A stretch of 64,000 bases of DNA, from positions 620,001 to 684,000 of the forward strand of contig NZ_JACHZB010000002.1 in assembly GCF_014193255.1 (NCBI RefSeq). Reading direction: 5' to 3'. This stretch comes from Rhizobium sp. BK196 (GTDB lineage Bacteria; Pseudomonadota; Alphaproteobacteria; Rhizobiales; Rhizobiaceae). Shown here in pieces: positions 1-9,861 of this stretch (position 1 is its first letter; each line of letters opens with the position of its first letter). The position numbers and the translations under genes are program-made. Under the pieces are notes generated by a model that saw only the letters and a list, made by a program, of their open reading frames with translations, was not told the DNA's origin and searched no databases.

Positions 1-1
1 C

Positions 2-1171
<1,170 letters not shown>

Positions 1172-1184
1172 TTGAAAGCTCTGT

Positions 1185-1216
1185 CTGGACGCTGCGGCAT
1201 TCCCCGCGGCGTCCAG
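1185..1216 (+). terminator. Hairpin after katG, probable terminator
   Basis: Inverted repeat CTGGACGCTGCGG / CCGCGGCGTCCAG with a 6-nt loop: 13 pairs, one of them G-U. It starts 14 nt after the katG stop. No clear T run follows, so it may be a weak or Rho-assisted terminator, or an mRNA 3'-end stabiliser. Confidence 0.6.
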
Positions 1217-1409
1217 ATGTCGGTGCGATTTGGCATCGATGGAATGACGCTGAGCAAAGACCCTGGGAAAAGTGTACGGGATGTCAGCCCGCGTGGTCGG
1301 AAAGGTCACGTGAAGCCGGGCAAATCGCACGGACCTAACTGATCAGCCAACCGCTACCGATCGCGGCGTGCGTCACGTGGCTGATATCAGCAAGCAGGCG
1401 ATGCGCAGG

Positions 1410-1610
1410 TCAGTTGCTGACTACGCCATGCGGCGCATGTTCGGCAATCTCGCGGGCGGCGCCATAATCGCGCTCATGAGCCGAGCGGAAGCGGTGCTCG
1501 GTGTGACCGGTCAGATCACGATAATAGCGGTCGGTCATGCCGTCGGCATAAGTGCCGGTAGCGGCGCCGAAGTCTTCAGTCGACGGCTTGATCGAGAAAA
1601 ATTTGAACAT
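1410..1610 (-). CDS. Small protein of unknown function (66 aa)
   Basis: The frame encodes 66 residues starting MFKFFSIKPSTEDFGAATG, followed by a charged, His/Arg/Tyr-rich stretch (DRYYRDLTGHTEHRFRSAHE). I recognise no domain. It has no signal peptide and no membrane segment. The case for a real gene is its ribosome-binding site: GGAGGAG lies 7 nt before the ATG. A frame of 102 codons covers the same bases on the other strand but has no such site. It stands alone between the convergent ends of katG and the betaine transporter operon. The composition suggests a soluble, possibly stress-related protein, but that is a guess. Confidence 0.6.
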   Translation of the reverse strand: MFKFFSIKPSTEDFGAATGTYADGMTDRYYRDLTGHTEHRFRSAHERDYGAAREIAEHAPHGVVSN

Positions 1611-1696
1611 TTTCAGGCTCCTCCACGGCGTGCTATCAACACCCGGACGTGTCGTTCGGTTCCTTCTCCCAGATGATTATAATGAAAAAATTAACC

Positions 1697-1733
1697 ATGT
1701 TTAAACAAACGGCATGTGTTTGAGCGCATGCCG
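1697..1733 (-). terminator. Rho-independent terminator of the betaine transporter operon
   Basis: Read on the minus strand, CGGCATG and CATGCCG form a 7-bp stem with a 10-nt loop, followed directly by a T-rich tail (TTTGTTTAAA). It sits about 20 nt after the stop of the ATPase gene, the last gene of the leftward operon. Confidence 0.65.
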
Positions 1734-1751
1734 CCTGATTGCTTAAGATTT

Positions 1752-2771
1752 TCATGCCTGATGCAAAAGCAGCGCCAGCAATTGCTGCAGCGAAACCCCG
1801 CCTAGTGGCGGACCTTCCTGTGACATGACAGCGGCAGACGAGACGTTGGCGCGCGACATTTCACGTAGTGCTCCTTCGATATCCATATCTTCGGAAAGCT
1901 GCAGCTGACTTTCGACCGAAATCTGTTTCGCGACGGCACCGATCTTGATGACCCTGCCGCGATTGACCTCTTTGACGAATGCCGCGATGTAATCATTGGC
2001 AGGGTTGAGGACGATCTCAGCCGCCGAACCCTGCTGGATGACCTCGCCGTCGCGCAGGATGGCGATTTTCTCTCCGAGCCGGAGAGCTTCATCGAGATCG
2101 TGGGTGATGAAGACGACCGTTTTCTTCAGGTCCTTCTGCAGATCGAGGAGGACGGTCTGCATGTCCACGCGGATCAGCGGATCGAGCGCCGAATATGCCT
2201 CGTCCATCAGCAGGATTTCGGCATCATTGGTGAGTGCCCGCGCTAAGCCGACACGCTGCTGCATGCCGCCGGAGAGTTGGTTCGGATAGTGTCCGCCGAA
2301 GCCCTCTAGGCCGACGCGCCTGATCCAGGCATTGGCCCGTTCTTCACGTTCCGCCTTGGGGACGCCCTGGATTTCTAGACCATAGACGGTGTTCTGCAGC
2401 ACGTTGCGATGCGGCAACAGGCCGAAACGCTGGAAGACCATGGCAGTCCTCCGGCGGCGGAATTCGCGAAGCTGCAAGGCATCCATGCGGCAGACATCTT
2501 CGCCACCGCAGAGAACTTCGCCCGAAGTCGGGTCGATCAGCCGGTTGATGTGGCGGATCAGCGTCGATTTGCCGGACCCGGAAAGACCCATGATGACGGT
2601 GATCTTGCCGCCGGGAATGGTGATGTTGATATCTTTCAGCCCCAGCACATGACCATGCGCTTTGTTGAGCTCGGTCTTCGACATGCCCTTACGGACGGCT
2701 TCCACATAGTCGCCGCCGCGCGGGCCGAAAATCTTGAAGAGGTTTCGAATCTCGATCGAATTGCTAGCCAT
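1752..2771 (-). CDS. Betaine/choline-type ABC transporter ATP-binding protein (ProV/ChoV family)
   Basis: The 339-residue ATPase powers import of a quaternary ammonium compound (glycine betaine, proline betaine or choline) together with the next two genes. Walker A GLSGSGKST is at residues 62-70, the signature LSGGMQQR begins near 166, and Walker B LLMDEAYSALD is near 188. MDEAYSALDPLIR is characteristic of the ProV/OpuAA family. About 85 residues after the ATPase domain form the regulatory tail usual in this family. I chose the ATG at 2771 because homology starts there (MASNSIEIRNLFKIFG) and it overlaps the permease stop by 8 nt, indicating translational coupling. It is the last gene of a three-gene leftward operon. 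The substrate cannot be fixed from sequence alone. Confidence 0.93.
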   Translation of the reverse strand: MASNSIEIRNLFKIFGPRGGDYVEAVRKGMSKTELNKAHGHVLGLKDINITIPGGKITVIMGLSGSGKSTLIRHINRLIDPTSGEVLCGGEDVCRMDALQLREFRRRRTAMVFQRFGLLPHRNVLQNTVYGLEIQGVPKAEREERANAWIRRVGLEGFGGHYPNQLSGGMQQRVGLARALTNDAEILLMDEAYSALDPLIRVDMQTVLLDLQKDLKKTVVFITHDLDEALRLGEKIAILRDGEVIQQGSAAEIVLNPANDYIAAFVKEVNRGRVIKIGAVAKQISVESQLQLSEDMDIEGALREMSRANVSSAAVMSQEGPPLGGVSLQQLLALLLHQA

Positions 2772-3651
2772 GCACGATCTCCCGGTGCTTCTGGAGTCGC
2801 AGGCCATAGGCCTGGCTGATCCGGTCGAAGATGATAGCAATGCCGACGATTGCGAGGCCGTTGAAGACGCCGAGGGTGAAATACTGGTTGGAAATGGCCT
2901 TGAGAACCGGCTGACCAAGACCCTGCACGCCGATCATGGAGGCAATGACCACCATGGCGAGCGCCATCATGATCGTCTGGTTGATACCAGCCATGATGGT
3001 CGGCAGCGCCAGTGGCAGCTGGACGTTGCGAAGCTTCTGCCAACTTGAGGAACCGAATGCGTCGGCTGCCTCCAGCACGTTCTCGTCCACCATGCGGATG
3101 CCGAGATTGGTGAGGCGGATCATCGGCGGCAGGGCGTAGATGACGACGGCAATGACACCAGGCACGCGACCGATGCCGAGAAGCATGACGACGGGGATCA
3201 GGTACACGAAGCTCGGCATGGTCTGCATGACGTCGAGGATCGGATTGACGATCTTCTGCATCGTATTCGACCGTGCCATCAGGATGCCGAGCGGCAGGCC
3301 GATCACAATCGAAAGCACGGTACAGACGAAGATCATCGACACGGTCTTCATCGTATCCTGCCACATGTCGAAATAGCCGATGACAACCAGCGTCAGAACG
3401 CAGCCGATGACGACTTTCCAGCTGCGGCTGGCAAACCAGGCAATGGCGGCAAAAGCAATCAGAATGATTGGCCAGGGCGTGCCGGTCAGCAGCCGTTCGG
3501 CCCAGATAAGAAAACTCTGCAGTGGGCTGAAGGCCGCTTCGATGCTGTCGCCATAAGCGCGTGTGAAGGCGCGAAATCCTTCATCGACGCTCTTCTTCAG
3601 TTCACGCAGCACGTCGTCGTTCATTGTCGGAAATTTCCAGAGCCAATCCAT
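2764..3651 (-). CDS. Betaine/choline-type ABC transporter permease (ProW family)
   Basis: This 295-residue inner-membrane permease has a hydrophilic N-terminal region of about 60 residues and then roughly six or seven hydrophobic segments. The conserved permease loop that contacts the ATPase is visible around EAADAFGSSSWQKLRNVQLPLALP. The stretch LDVMQTMPSFVYLIPVVMLL is typical of ProW/OpuAB. It lies between the binding-protein gene (about 100 nt upstream) and the ATPase gene, which it overlaps. It forms the membrane channel of the importer. The start is the first ATG in frame with the homology (MDWLWKFPTM). Confidence 0.93.
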   Translation of the reverse strand: MDWLWKFPTMNDDVLRELKKSVDEGFRAFTRAYGDSIEAAFSPLQSFLIWAERLLTGTPWPIILIAFAAIAWFASRSWKVVIGCVLTLVVIGYFDMWQDTMKTVSMIFVCTVLSIVIGLPLGILMARSNTMQKIVNPILDVMQTMPSFVYLIPVVMLLGIGRVPGVIAVVIYALPPMIRLTNLGIRMVDENVLEAADAFGSSSWQKLRNVQLPLALPTIMAGINQTIMMALAMVVIASMIGVQGLGQPVLKAISNQYFTLGVFNGLAIVGIAIIFDRISQAYGLRLQKHREIVHG

Positions 3652-3753
3652 ACCGGTTCCCCAAAAATAGATAGTGGCGGCGGCCGATTGTTATTTTGAC
3701 CGTCGCGCCGAAGGATTGTCTGGGCAGCCCCGAGGCTGCCCATATCTGAGTGA

Positions 3754-4752
3754 TTAGAGCGAAGCCTTGATCTTCTCGGCGGCTTCCGGCGAGACCCAGT
3801 CCTTCCAGAGGGGCTCATTGTTCTTGAGGAAGTATTTGGCGCCGTCTTCGCCGGTTGCCTGGTTATCGGTCATCCAGGCGATCAGCTTGTTGACGGTGTC
3901 GTTGGTCCATGCCCGCTTCTTCAGGTAGTCGATGGCAGGGCCGCCGCGATCGGCAAAACTCTTGCTGATCAGCGTCTGTACATCGTCTGCGGGCCAGGCA
4001 TTCGGCTTGGGATCGGCGCAATCGGCAACGGAGGTACAACGCTTCCATTCGGCGGCATCATATTCCGTCCCGTAGCCGAGTTTGACCATCTCATATTTGC
4101 CGAGCAGTGAAGTCGGTGCCCAATAATAGCCAACCCAGGGCTGCTTGCCTTCATAGGCCTTGGCGATCGAGCCATCGAGGCCTGCGGCGGACCCGGTATC
4201 AATGAGCGTAAAGCCTGCTTTCTCGCCATTATAGGCCTTGAAGAGCTGCGCGGTGACGACTGTGCCGCCCCAGCCCTGAGGGCCGTTGAAGACGGCGCCC
4301 TTGCTCTTGTCTTCTGGTGCCGGGAAGAGTTCGGGATGCTTGAGAAGGTCGGGGATAGTCTTAATGTCGGGGTGAGCGTCGGCGACGTATTTGGGGATCC
4401 ACCAGCCCTGGATTGCGCCATCGGAGAGGATCTTGGCGCCTTCGACGACCTTGCCGCCTTCAAGGCCCCGTTTCACCAGTTCCGGCTGAAGGCTGACCCA
4501 GGCTTCCGGGGCGATATCGGGTTCGCCTTTTTCTGCCATGGAGGTCAGGGTGGGCACGGTATCGCCAGTGACGATTTCGGCCGTGCAGCCGTACCCTTCC
4601 TCAAGAATGAGCTTGTCGAGGCTTGCGGCCACTTCGGCGGACTGCCAGTTCATGCTCGCGATCGTGACATTGCCGCAATCGGCTGCAAAAGCGCTGCCGC
4701 CCGCGAGCATCGTGCCGGCTGCCAAGATGGTGGATGCCAAAAGTACTTTCAT
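3754..4752 (-). CDS. Betaine/choline-type ABC transporter substrate-binding protein (ProX/OpuAC family)
   Basis: A 332-residue periplasmic binding protein with a clear Sec signal peptide: hydrophobic core after MKVLLASTIL and cleavage near AFA-ADC. The mature protein begins CGNVTIASMNWQSAE, typical of the OpuAC/ProX family. Several Trp/Tyr residues (GWWIP, VGYYWAP, PEAWVSLQP) could build the aromatic cage that binds quaternary ammonium groups. Two Cys pairs (CGN..YGC and CTSVADC) may form disulfides. It is the first gene of the leftward operon. The divergent neighbour is the GntR/kdu operon. The sequence is closer to general ProX-like proteins than to my memory of rhizobial ChoX, so choline is not assumed. 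Confidence 0.92.
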   Translation of the reverse strand: MKVLLASTILAAGTMLAGGSAFAADCGNVTIASMNWQSAEVAASLDKLILEEGYGCTAEIVTGDTVPTLTSMAEKGEPDIAPEAWVSLQPELVKRGLEGGKVVEGAKILSDGAIQGWWIPKYVADAHPDIKTIPDLLKHPELFPAPEDKSKGAVFNGPQGWGGTVVTAQLFKAYNGEKAGFTLIDTGSAAGLDGSIAKAYEGKQPWVGYYWAPTSLLGKYEMVKLGYGTEYDAAEWKRCTSVADCADPKPNAWPADDVQTLISKSFADRGGPAIDYLKKRAWTNDTVNKLIAWMTDNQATGEDGAKYFLKNNEPLWKDWVSPEAAEKIKASL

Positions 4753-5237
4753 TTTTTTGTTCCCTCTGGTCGCGGTGCATCCTTAACCCGGGCGCCGGCG
4801 GCACCGCGCGCGCCGACCCTTGCATTGAGCCTGCTTTAGGACCGCAACGGCCATTCTGGTTGCGCCAGAAAATGGCGTATTAGAGCCTTCTTTCAAGGCT
4901 GTCTTAAATACGGCGTCGTTGACGGAATGGTGATGGGGCGTAGTCGCGCCTCGGTTGCGCTTTTCGTTCGAAAGATCCTCGCCTCGGAGCTCGGACATCA
5001 TTCGATTACAGGGATGGTTTCGAGAATCCTTCGGACTGATAGCGTCGACACTCTCGTCCTCTATGCGCCTGTGAGATTCCCACCAGCTTCGTTTTTCCAC
5101 AACCGCAAAACTACGGTTCATCGACCCGCTTGCCAAAAGTTGGATACTAATATATTACTTTGGCATCGGAACGAGTGGGGCGGTCCCTCGATGATTTCAA
5201 ACGCTGGATTGCTGGTCTGCTTCTTGGAAGGAATGCA
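4753..5237. other. Divergent intergenic region between betaine transporter and GntR operon
   Basis: 485 nt without a convincing gene. It must hold the promoters of both divergent operons. The half nearest the GntR gene is AT-rich (around 5135-5160) and contains the inverted repeat listed separately. Short frames here have no ribosome-binding site and no recognisable product. Confidence 0.6.
5132..5164. promoter_or_regulatory. Imperfect inverted repeat, candidate GntR operator
   Basis: GCCAAAAGT and ACTTTGGC form an imperfect inverted repeat (one extra A) around an AT-rich 16-nt centre containing TACTAATATATTA. It ends 73 nt before the GntR start. A FadR-subfamily GntR protein that controls its own operon would be expected to bind here. 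This is inferred from position and symmetry only. Confidence 0.35.
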
Positions 5238-6023
5238 ATGAACTCGTCCGCAATCGTGCGCAGGAAGCGCTCCCTGCAAGGGGTCACGGTGCTTTCGCAT
5301 CAGCGGGCGGCTGCCCCGCGGGCAGCGACGCTGGTCTACAATGCGCTTCTCGATGATATCGTTTCGCTGCGGCGCAAGCCGATGGAGTTGTTGAACGAGA
5401 AAGAGCTCGAAGCCCAGTTCGGCGTCAGCCGCACGCCGATCCGCGAGGCGATCATCCGTCTTGCCGATGACGGTCTGGTCGACGTCTTCCCGCAGTCGGG
5501 CACGTTTGTTTCCCGTATTCCGCGCCGGGCGCTTTACGAAGCGATCCTCGTGCGCAAGGCGCTGGAAGATACAACGGTTTCGATCGCAGTCGAGAAGATG
5601 ACGCCGGCGGGTCTCAGGGCGCTGGAGCGCAATCTTGCTGATCTCGATGCCTGTCACCGTGAAGGTGATGTCGCAGCCTTCCATATCATCGACAATGATT
5701 TCCACCAGCTCATCAGTGCTATCGCCGGCTTTCCCGGCATCTGGGCGATCATTCAGCAGGTCAAGGTTCATAGTGATCGCTACCGCCTGCTGACGTTGCC
5801 GCAACGGGGCCGTCTGACGCGCGTCATCGAGGAACATGCAGCCGTCGTCGATTGCATGCGAATCGGTGACAAGGACGGAGCAAAGGCCGCCATGGAGTTC
5901 CATCTCGGCAAGCTGCTGCACGAGGTCGAAAAGGCCGAGATGCTCGACCCAGCCTATTTCATTGAGGATGCCCCGCAGATGCCGGCACCCGGAGGAGAGA
6001 AGGACAATTCCAATGCAGATTGA
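5238..6023 (+). CDS. GntR-family (FCD) transcriptional regulator of the kdu operon
   Basis: A 261-residue FadR-type regulator. The N-terminal winged helix-turn-helix (about 30-92) includes EKELEAQFGVSRTPIREAI and LVDVFPQSGTFVS. An all-helical FCD effector domain follows (about 100-235), with the metal/ligand-type residues DNDFHQ and EHAAVVD..EFH. The start at 5238 is supported by GGAAGGA 5 nt upstream; an in-frame upstream ATG at 5160 lacks such a site. Its 3' end overlaps kduI by 11 nt, so regulator and enzymes are co-transcribed. It probably senses a uronate-pathway intermediate and controls this operon. Confidence 0.92.
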   Translation: MNSSAIVRRKRSLQGVTVLSHQRAAAPRAATLVYNALLDDIVSLRRKPMELLNEKELEAQFGVSRTPIREAIIRLADDGLVDVFPQSGTFVSRIPRRALYEAILVRKALEDTTVSIAVEKMTPAGLRALERNLADLDACHREGDVAAFHIIDNDFHQLISAIAGFPGIWAIIQQVKVHSDRYRLLTLPQRGRLTRVIEEHAAVVDCMRIGDKDGAKAAMEFHLGKLLHEVEKAEMLDPAYFIEDAPQMPAPGGEKDNSNAD

Positions 6024-6849
6024 CGTGCGACACGCCTCCCATCCCGAAGCGGTCCGGGGCTTCGATACGGAAACGCTGCGGCGTCACTTTCTGGTCGAGA
6101 CGGTGTTTGCGCCCGATGACATCAGGCTCACCTATTCCCACTATGACCGCATGGTGATCGGTGGCGCCGCGCCACTCGGGGCGGCGCTCGCGCTGACGGC
6201 ACCAAAAGCGATTGGTCAGGAGACGTTCTTGGCGGAGCGCGAACTCGGCGTGCTGAATGTCGGCGCCGACGGCCGCGTGGTCGTCGATGGCAGAGCCTAT
6301 GAGTTGGCGAAGTACGATTGCCTCTATATCGGCCGAGGGGCAGTCAATGTCAGCTTCGAAAGCGCCGACGCCGGCAATCCTGCCAAATTCTACCTCGTTT
6401 CGACGCCCGCTCATGCCAGCCATCCGACGGTGCTCTTAACGCGTGACAAGGCGCGGCACCTTACGCCGGGCGAGGCCGCAACCGCCAACAAGCGTTCGAT
6501 CTATCAATATATCCACCCGGAGGTCTGCCAGTCCTGCCAGTTGACCATGGGCTTCACCAGCCTGGAGACCGGCAGCATCTGGAATACCATGCCGAGCCAC
6601 ACGCATGACCGGCGCATGGAGGCCTATCTCTATTTCGATCTCGATGCCGACCAGCGCGTCTTCCATTTCATGGGTCAGCCGCAGCAGACGCGCCACATGC
6701 TCGTCGCCAACGAGCAGGCGATCATTTCGCCGCCCTGGTCCATCCATTCCGGCGCCGGTACCAAGAATTACAGCTTCATCTGGGCAATGGCCGGAGACAA
6801 CAAGAGCTTCACCGATATGGACCACATCGCCATCGGCGATCTGAGGTGA
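6013..6849 (+). CDS. kduI: 5-dehydro-4-deoxy-D-glucuronate isomerase (KduI)
   Basis: The 278-residue protein has the same length as E. coli KduI. The enzyme converts 4-deoxy-L-threo-5-hexosulose uronate, from pectin or other uronan breakdown, to 2,5-diketo-3-deoxygluconate. The zinc ligands known for the family are all present at the same numbers: His196 and His198 (MPSHTHD), Glu203 (RRMEAY) and His245 (PPWSIHSG). It is a cytoplasmic cupin-fold enzyme. It overlaps the GntR stop by 11 nt and the kduD start, giving a coupled regulator-isomerase-dehydrogenase operon. No pectate lyase or oligogalacturonate transporter lies in the window. Confidence 0.96.
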   Translation: MQIDVRHASHPEAVRGFDTETLRRHFLVETVFAPDDIRLTYSHYDRMVIGGAAPLGAALALTAPKAIGQETFLAERELGVLNVGADGRVVVDGRAYELAKYDCLYIGRGAVNVSFESADAGNPAKFYLVSTPAHASHPTVLLTRDKARHLTPGEAATANKRSIYQYIHPEVCQSCQLTMGFTSLETGSIWNTMPSHTHDRRMEAYLYFDLDADQRVFHFMGQPQQTRHMLVANEQAIISPPWSIHSGAGTKNYSFIWAMAGDNKSFTDMDHIAIGDLR

Positions 6850-7610
6850 TGGTGATGCAGGCTCTTTTCGACCTCTCGGACAAGATCGCCGTCGTCACCG
6901 GCGCCAATACCGGCATCGGGCAGGGGATCGCCGTCGCATTGGCTAAGGCCGGTGCGTCGATCGTCGCCGTCGGTCGCTCGTCGATGGATGAGACGGAGGC
7001 GCTAGTGGCAAGCGCCGGCACGAAATTCCACGTGATCAAGGCCGATCTCGGCACGATCGAACCGGTCAAGCCGATCGTTGCGGAAGCGCTGGAGCGCTTT
7101 GGGGCGCTCGATATCCTCGTCAACAATGCCGGCATCATCCGCCGCACCGACGCGATCGATTTCACCGAGGAAGACTGGGACGCGGTGATGAACGTCAACC
7201 TGAAGACAGCCTTCTTTCTGTCTCAGGCGGCTGCCCACCACATGCTCGAAAAAGGGGGCGGCAAGATCATCAACATCGCTTCGCTGCTGTCCTTTCAGGG
7301 CGGCATCCGCATCCCGTCTTACACGGCCTCGAAGAGCGGCCTTGCAGGTCTGACGCGGCTGCTAGCGTGCGAATGGGCGGGCAAGGGCGTGAATGTAAAC
7401 GCCATCGCACCCGGCTATTTCGTCACCAACAACACGACGGCGCTGCGCGAGGATGCCGATCGCAATGCCAGCATCCTGGCCCGAATCCCGGCGGGCCGTT
7501 GGGGTGAGCCCGGCGATATCGGCGGTGCCGCGGTGTTCCTGGCGTCGGCGGCATCCGACTATGTGCACGGCACGGTTCTGCCCGTCGATGGAGGCTGGCT
7601 CGCGCGCTGA
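6849..7610 (+). CDS. kduD: 2-dehydro-3-deoxy-D-gluconate 5-dehydrogenase (KduD)
   Basis: A short-chain dehydrogenase of about 253 residues that reduces 2,5-diketo-3-deoxygluconate to KDG after KduI. The NAD-binding motif TGANTGIGQG is near residue 18, the NNAG motif (ILVNNAGIIRR) near 90, and the active-site Tyr/Lys in PSYTASKSG. The stretch NIASLLSFQGGIR and the ending DGGWLAR match E. coli KduD closely. ATGs at 6849 and 6855 are both possible; GAGG at 6843 fits the second better. The kduI stop overlaps the first. An 87-nt gap separates it from the transporter genes. Confidence 0.95.
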   Translation: MVMQALFDLSDKIAVVTGANTGIGQGIAVALAKAGASIVAVGRSSMDETEALVASAGTKFHVIKADLGTIEPVKPIVAEALERFGALDILVNNAGIIRRTDAIDFTEEDWDAVMNVNLKTAFFLSQAAAHHMLEKGGGKIINIASLLSFQGGIRIPSYTASKSGLAGLTRLLACEWAGKGVNVNAIAPGYFVTNNTTALREDADRNASILARIPAGRWGEPGDIGGAAVFLASAASDYVHGTVLPVDGGWLAR

Positions 7611-7697
7611 CGCGACAGCCAGGAGGAGACATGACGCCTTCCTACGGGAAGGCGAGGCAGCGTTGGTGGAGTTGGCGCGGCCGGAATGGAGGAGGAC

Positions 7698-8381
7698 ATG
7701 CAGTACCAGTTCGATTTTTCGGCCTTGCTGCCCTATTGGAGCGATTTCCTGTCGGGCGCGCTCGTCACGATGGAGATCACTGTCTTTTCGGTGATCATCG
7801 GTCTGTTGATCGGTGTCGCCTGCGCCATCGCCCGCCGTTCCAATTTCGGGCCGCTCCGCACTCTCGTCAGCATCTATGTCGAGGCGGTGCGCAACACGCC
7901 CTTTATCGTGCAGATTTTCTTCATCTTCTTCGGCCTGTCCTCGGTCGGCATCCGTCTGCCGATCATAGCTGCCGCTGTCTTTGCCATGGTTATTAATGTT
8001 GGCGCCTATACGGCGGAGATCGTGCGTGCAGGCATGGATTCCATCCATCCGAGCCAGATCGAGGCGGCTGAAGCGCTCGGCCTGTCTAAGCTGCAGATCT
8101 ATCGCGACATCATTCTCCTGCCGGCGATCGAACGCGTTTATCCTGCGCTTTCCAGCCAATTCATCCTGATGATGCTGTCAACCTCGATCGCTTCGCAGAT
8201 CTCCGCCGAGGAGCTGACGGGCGTCGCCAACAACATCCAGTCGAACACATTCCGATCGCTTGAAACCTATGTTGTTGTCGCGGTCCTCTACATCGCCATC
8301 ACCTATCTGATGCGGGCAGGTTTTTACGGCCTCGGTCTCATCGCCTTCCCACGCCGTCGTCGGCTCGGCACGTCGCTTTAG
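7698..8381 (+). CDS. Polar amino-acid-type ABC transporter permease (HisM/GlnP family), first
   Basis: A 227-residue inner-membrane permease with about five hydrophobic segments. The ATPase-contact loop appears as EAAEALGLSKLQIYRDIILPA-like sequence at about 125-145. AVRNTPFIVQIFF is the usual family motif of the His/Glu/Gln class. ATG 7698 is preferred to 7686 because GGAGGA lies 4 nt before it. It pairs with the next permease to form a heterodimeric channel. The substrate is unknown; the kdu neighbours make a sugar acid or an amino-sugar acid worth considering. Confidence 0.9.
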   Translation: MQYQFDFSALLPYWSDFLSGALVTMEITVFSVIIGLLIGVACAIARRSNFGPLRTLVSIYVEAVRNTPFIVQIFFIFFGLSSVGIRLPIIAAAVFAMVINVGAYTAEIVRAGMDSIHPSQIEAAEALGLSKLQIYRDIILLPAIERVYPALSSQFILMMLSTSIASQISAEELTGVANNIQSNTFRSLETYVVVAVLYIAITYLMRAGFYGLGLIAFPRRRRLGTSL

Positions 8382-8389
8382 AGGTCGCC

Positions 8390-9043
8390 ATGCTCGGTGG
8401 GTTTTCCTTCAATCACCTGATCTATCTGCTGGATGGCTTGGTCTGGACAGTCGTGCTGTCTGCACTCGCCTTCCTGCTCGGCGGCATTGCCGGCTTCTTC
8501 GTCATGCTCTGCCGCATCTCGCGCTTCCTGTGGCTGCGGCGCGCGGCCCTCGTCTATATCCAGGTCGTCCAGGGCACGCCGCTGCTGATCCAGATGTTCA
8601 TCCTCTATTTTGGCCTCGGGGTGGTGAATATTTCCGTGCCGCCGCTGGTGGCAGCAGGCCTCGGCATGATGATCTATTCGAGCTCCTATCTCGGAGAGAT
8701 CTGGCGCGGCTCGGTGGAATCCATTTCGCGCACCCAGTTCGAGGCGGCCGAATGTCTCGGCCTGACGCGCTGGCAGATGCTGCGCGATGTGATCCTGCCG
8801 CAGGCGTTGCGGATTGCCACGCCGCCGACGGTCGGCTTCCTCGTCCAGCTCGTCAAGAACACCTCGCTTGCCTCCGTCGTAGGCTTCCTGGAGCTGACGC
8901 GTGCAGCACAGGTCATCAACAATTCCCTGTTCCAGCCCTTCCTGGTCTTCGGCGTCGCAGCGCTTCTCTATTTCGCTGTCTGCTATCCGCTGTCGGTCTG
9001 GAGCCGCTCTCTCGAGAGGAAGCTCAATGTCGGTCGCCGTTAA
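8390..9043 (+). CDS. Polar amino-acid-type ABC transporter permease (HisM/GlnP family), second
   Basis: The second permease has 217 residues and starts 8 nt after the first. Its contact loop is EAAECLGLTRWQMLRDVILP (about residues 118-137), and VVQGTPLLIQMFILYFGL is the family motif. VQLVKNTSLASVVGFLELTR near 155 is typical of this class. It overlaps the ATPase gene by 17 nt. Together the two permeases and the ATPase form the inner-membrane part of the importer. Confidence 0.9.
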   Translation: MLGGFSFNHLIYLLDGLVWTVVLSALAFLLGGIAGFFVMLCRISRFLWLRRAALVYIQVVQGTPLLIQMFILYFGLGVVNISVPPLVAAGLGMMIYSSSYLGEIWRGSVESISRTQFEAAECLGLTRWQMLRDVILPQALRIATPPTVGFLVQLVKNTSLASVVGFLELTRAAQVINNSLFQPFLVFGVAALLYFAVCYPLSVWSRSLERKLNVGRR

Positions 9044-9755
9044 ACTCACCAATGTCGTCAAGCGCTTCGGCGCCCTGGAAGTGCTGAAAGGCGTTTCCTT
9101 CGAGATCAATCCCGGCGAAGTGGTGGCGTTGATCGGCCAGTCCGGCTCCGGCAAGAGCACGGCTCTGCGCTGTATCAACCGGCTGGAGACGATCCAAGAC
9201 GGCTCGATCGAGGTGTGTGGCCATCGTGTGGAGGATCCGAAACTCGATCTGAGGACATTGCGCCGCGATATCGGCATGGTGTTCCAGAGCTACAATCTCT
9301 TCCCGCACATGACGGTTGCCGAAAACATCATGCTGGCGCTGCGCCGCGTGAAGGGCATGCGCAAGAATCAGGCCTTCGAGATCGCCAAGCAGGTGCTCGC
9401 CAAGGTCGGTCTCTCGGAAAAGATCGACGCCTATCCGGAACAGCTGTCCGGCGGCCAGCAACAGCGCGTGGCGATCGCCCGTTCGCTTGCCATGCAGCCG
9501 AAGGTGATGCTGTTCGACGAGGTGACCTCAGCTCTCGACCCGAAACTGACGGGCGAAGTGCTGCGCGTCATGGAAGATCTAGCCCGCGGCGGGATGACGA
9601 TGATCGTCGTCACCCACGAGATGGGCTTTGCCAAGCGTGCTGCCAACCGCGTCATCTACATGCATACCGGCAAGGTCTGGGAGACGGGTGGCGCCGGCAT
9701 TCTGAGCAATCCGCAGACACCGGAACTCAAGGAATTCATGGCCGCAGAACTTTAG
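9027..9755 (+). CDS. Polar amino-acid-type ABC transporter ATP-binding protein (GlnQ/HisP family)
   Basis: A 242-residue ATPase with Walker A GQSGSGKST near residue 38, signature LSGGQQQR near 138 and Walker B VMLFDEVTSALDP near 158. DEVTSALDP is diagnostic of the polar-amino-acid importer family. The start at 9027 inside the permease gene is supported by GAGAGGA just upstream and by where homology begins (MSVAVKLTNVVKRFG). It supplies energy for the two preceding permeases. Confidence 0.93.
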   Translation: MSVAVKLTNVVKRFGALEVLKGVSFEINPGEVVALIGQSGSGKSTALRCINRLETIQDGSIEVCGHRVEDPKLDLRTLRRDIGMVFQSYNLFPHMTVAENIMLALRRVKGMRKNQAFEIAKQVLAKVGLSEKIDAYPEQLSGGQQQRVAIARSLAMQPKVMLFDEVTSALDPKLTGEVLRVMEDLARGGMTMIVVTHEMGFAKRAANRVIYMHTGKVWETGGAGILSNPQTPELKEFMAAEL

Positions 9756-9861
9756 ACCCCGTCATCGGGGGAAATTGCCTGTCCCGGATGAGCCGGCGCA
9801 GGTTTGAGAGGAGGCCCGACAGAGAGCGGGCAGAGGCAATCAGGTAGAGGAGACTTGGAGT

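Noticed and set aside
1368..1676. Open frame of 102 codons on the plus strand
   Set aside because: Opposite the 66-aa small gene at 1410-1610, which has a strong ribosome-binding site; this frame has none and a composition like readthrough.
8378..9277. Open frame of 299 codons on the minus strand
   Set aside because: Antisense to a permease and the ATPase gene; the product is Arg/Asp/Glu-rich, without motifs or ribosome-binding site.
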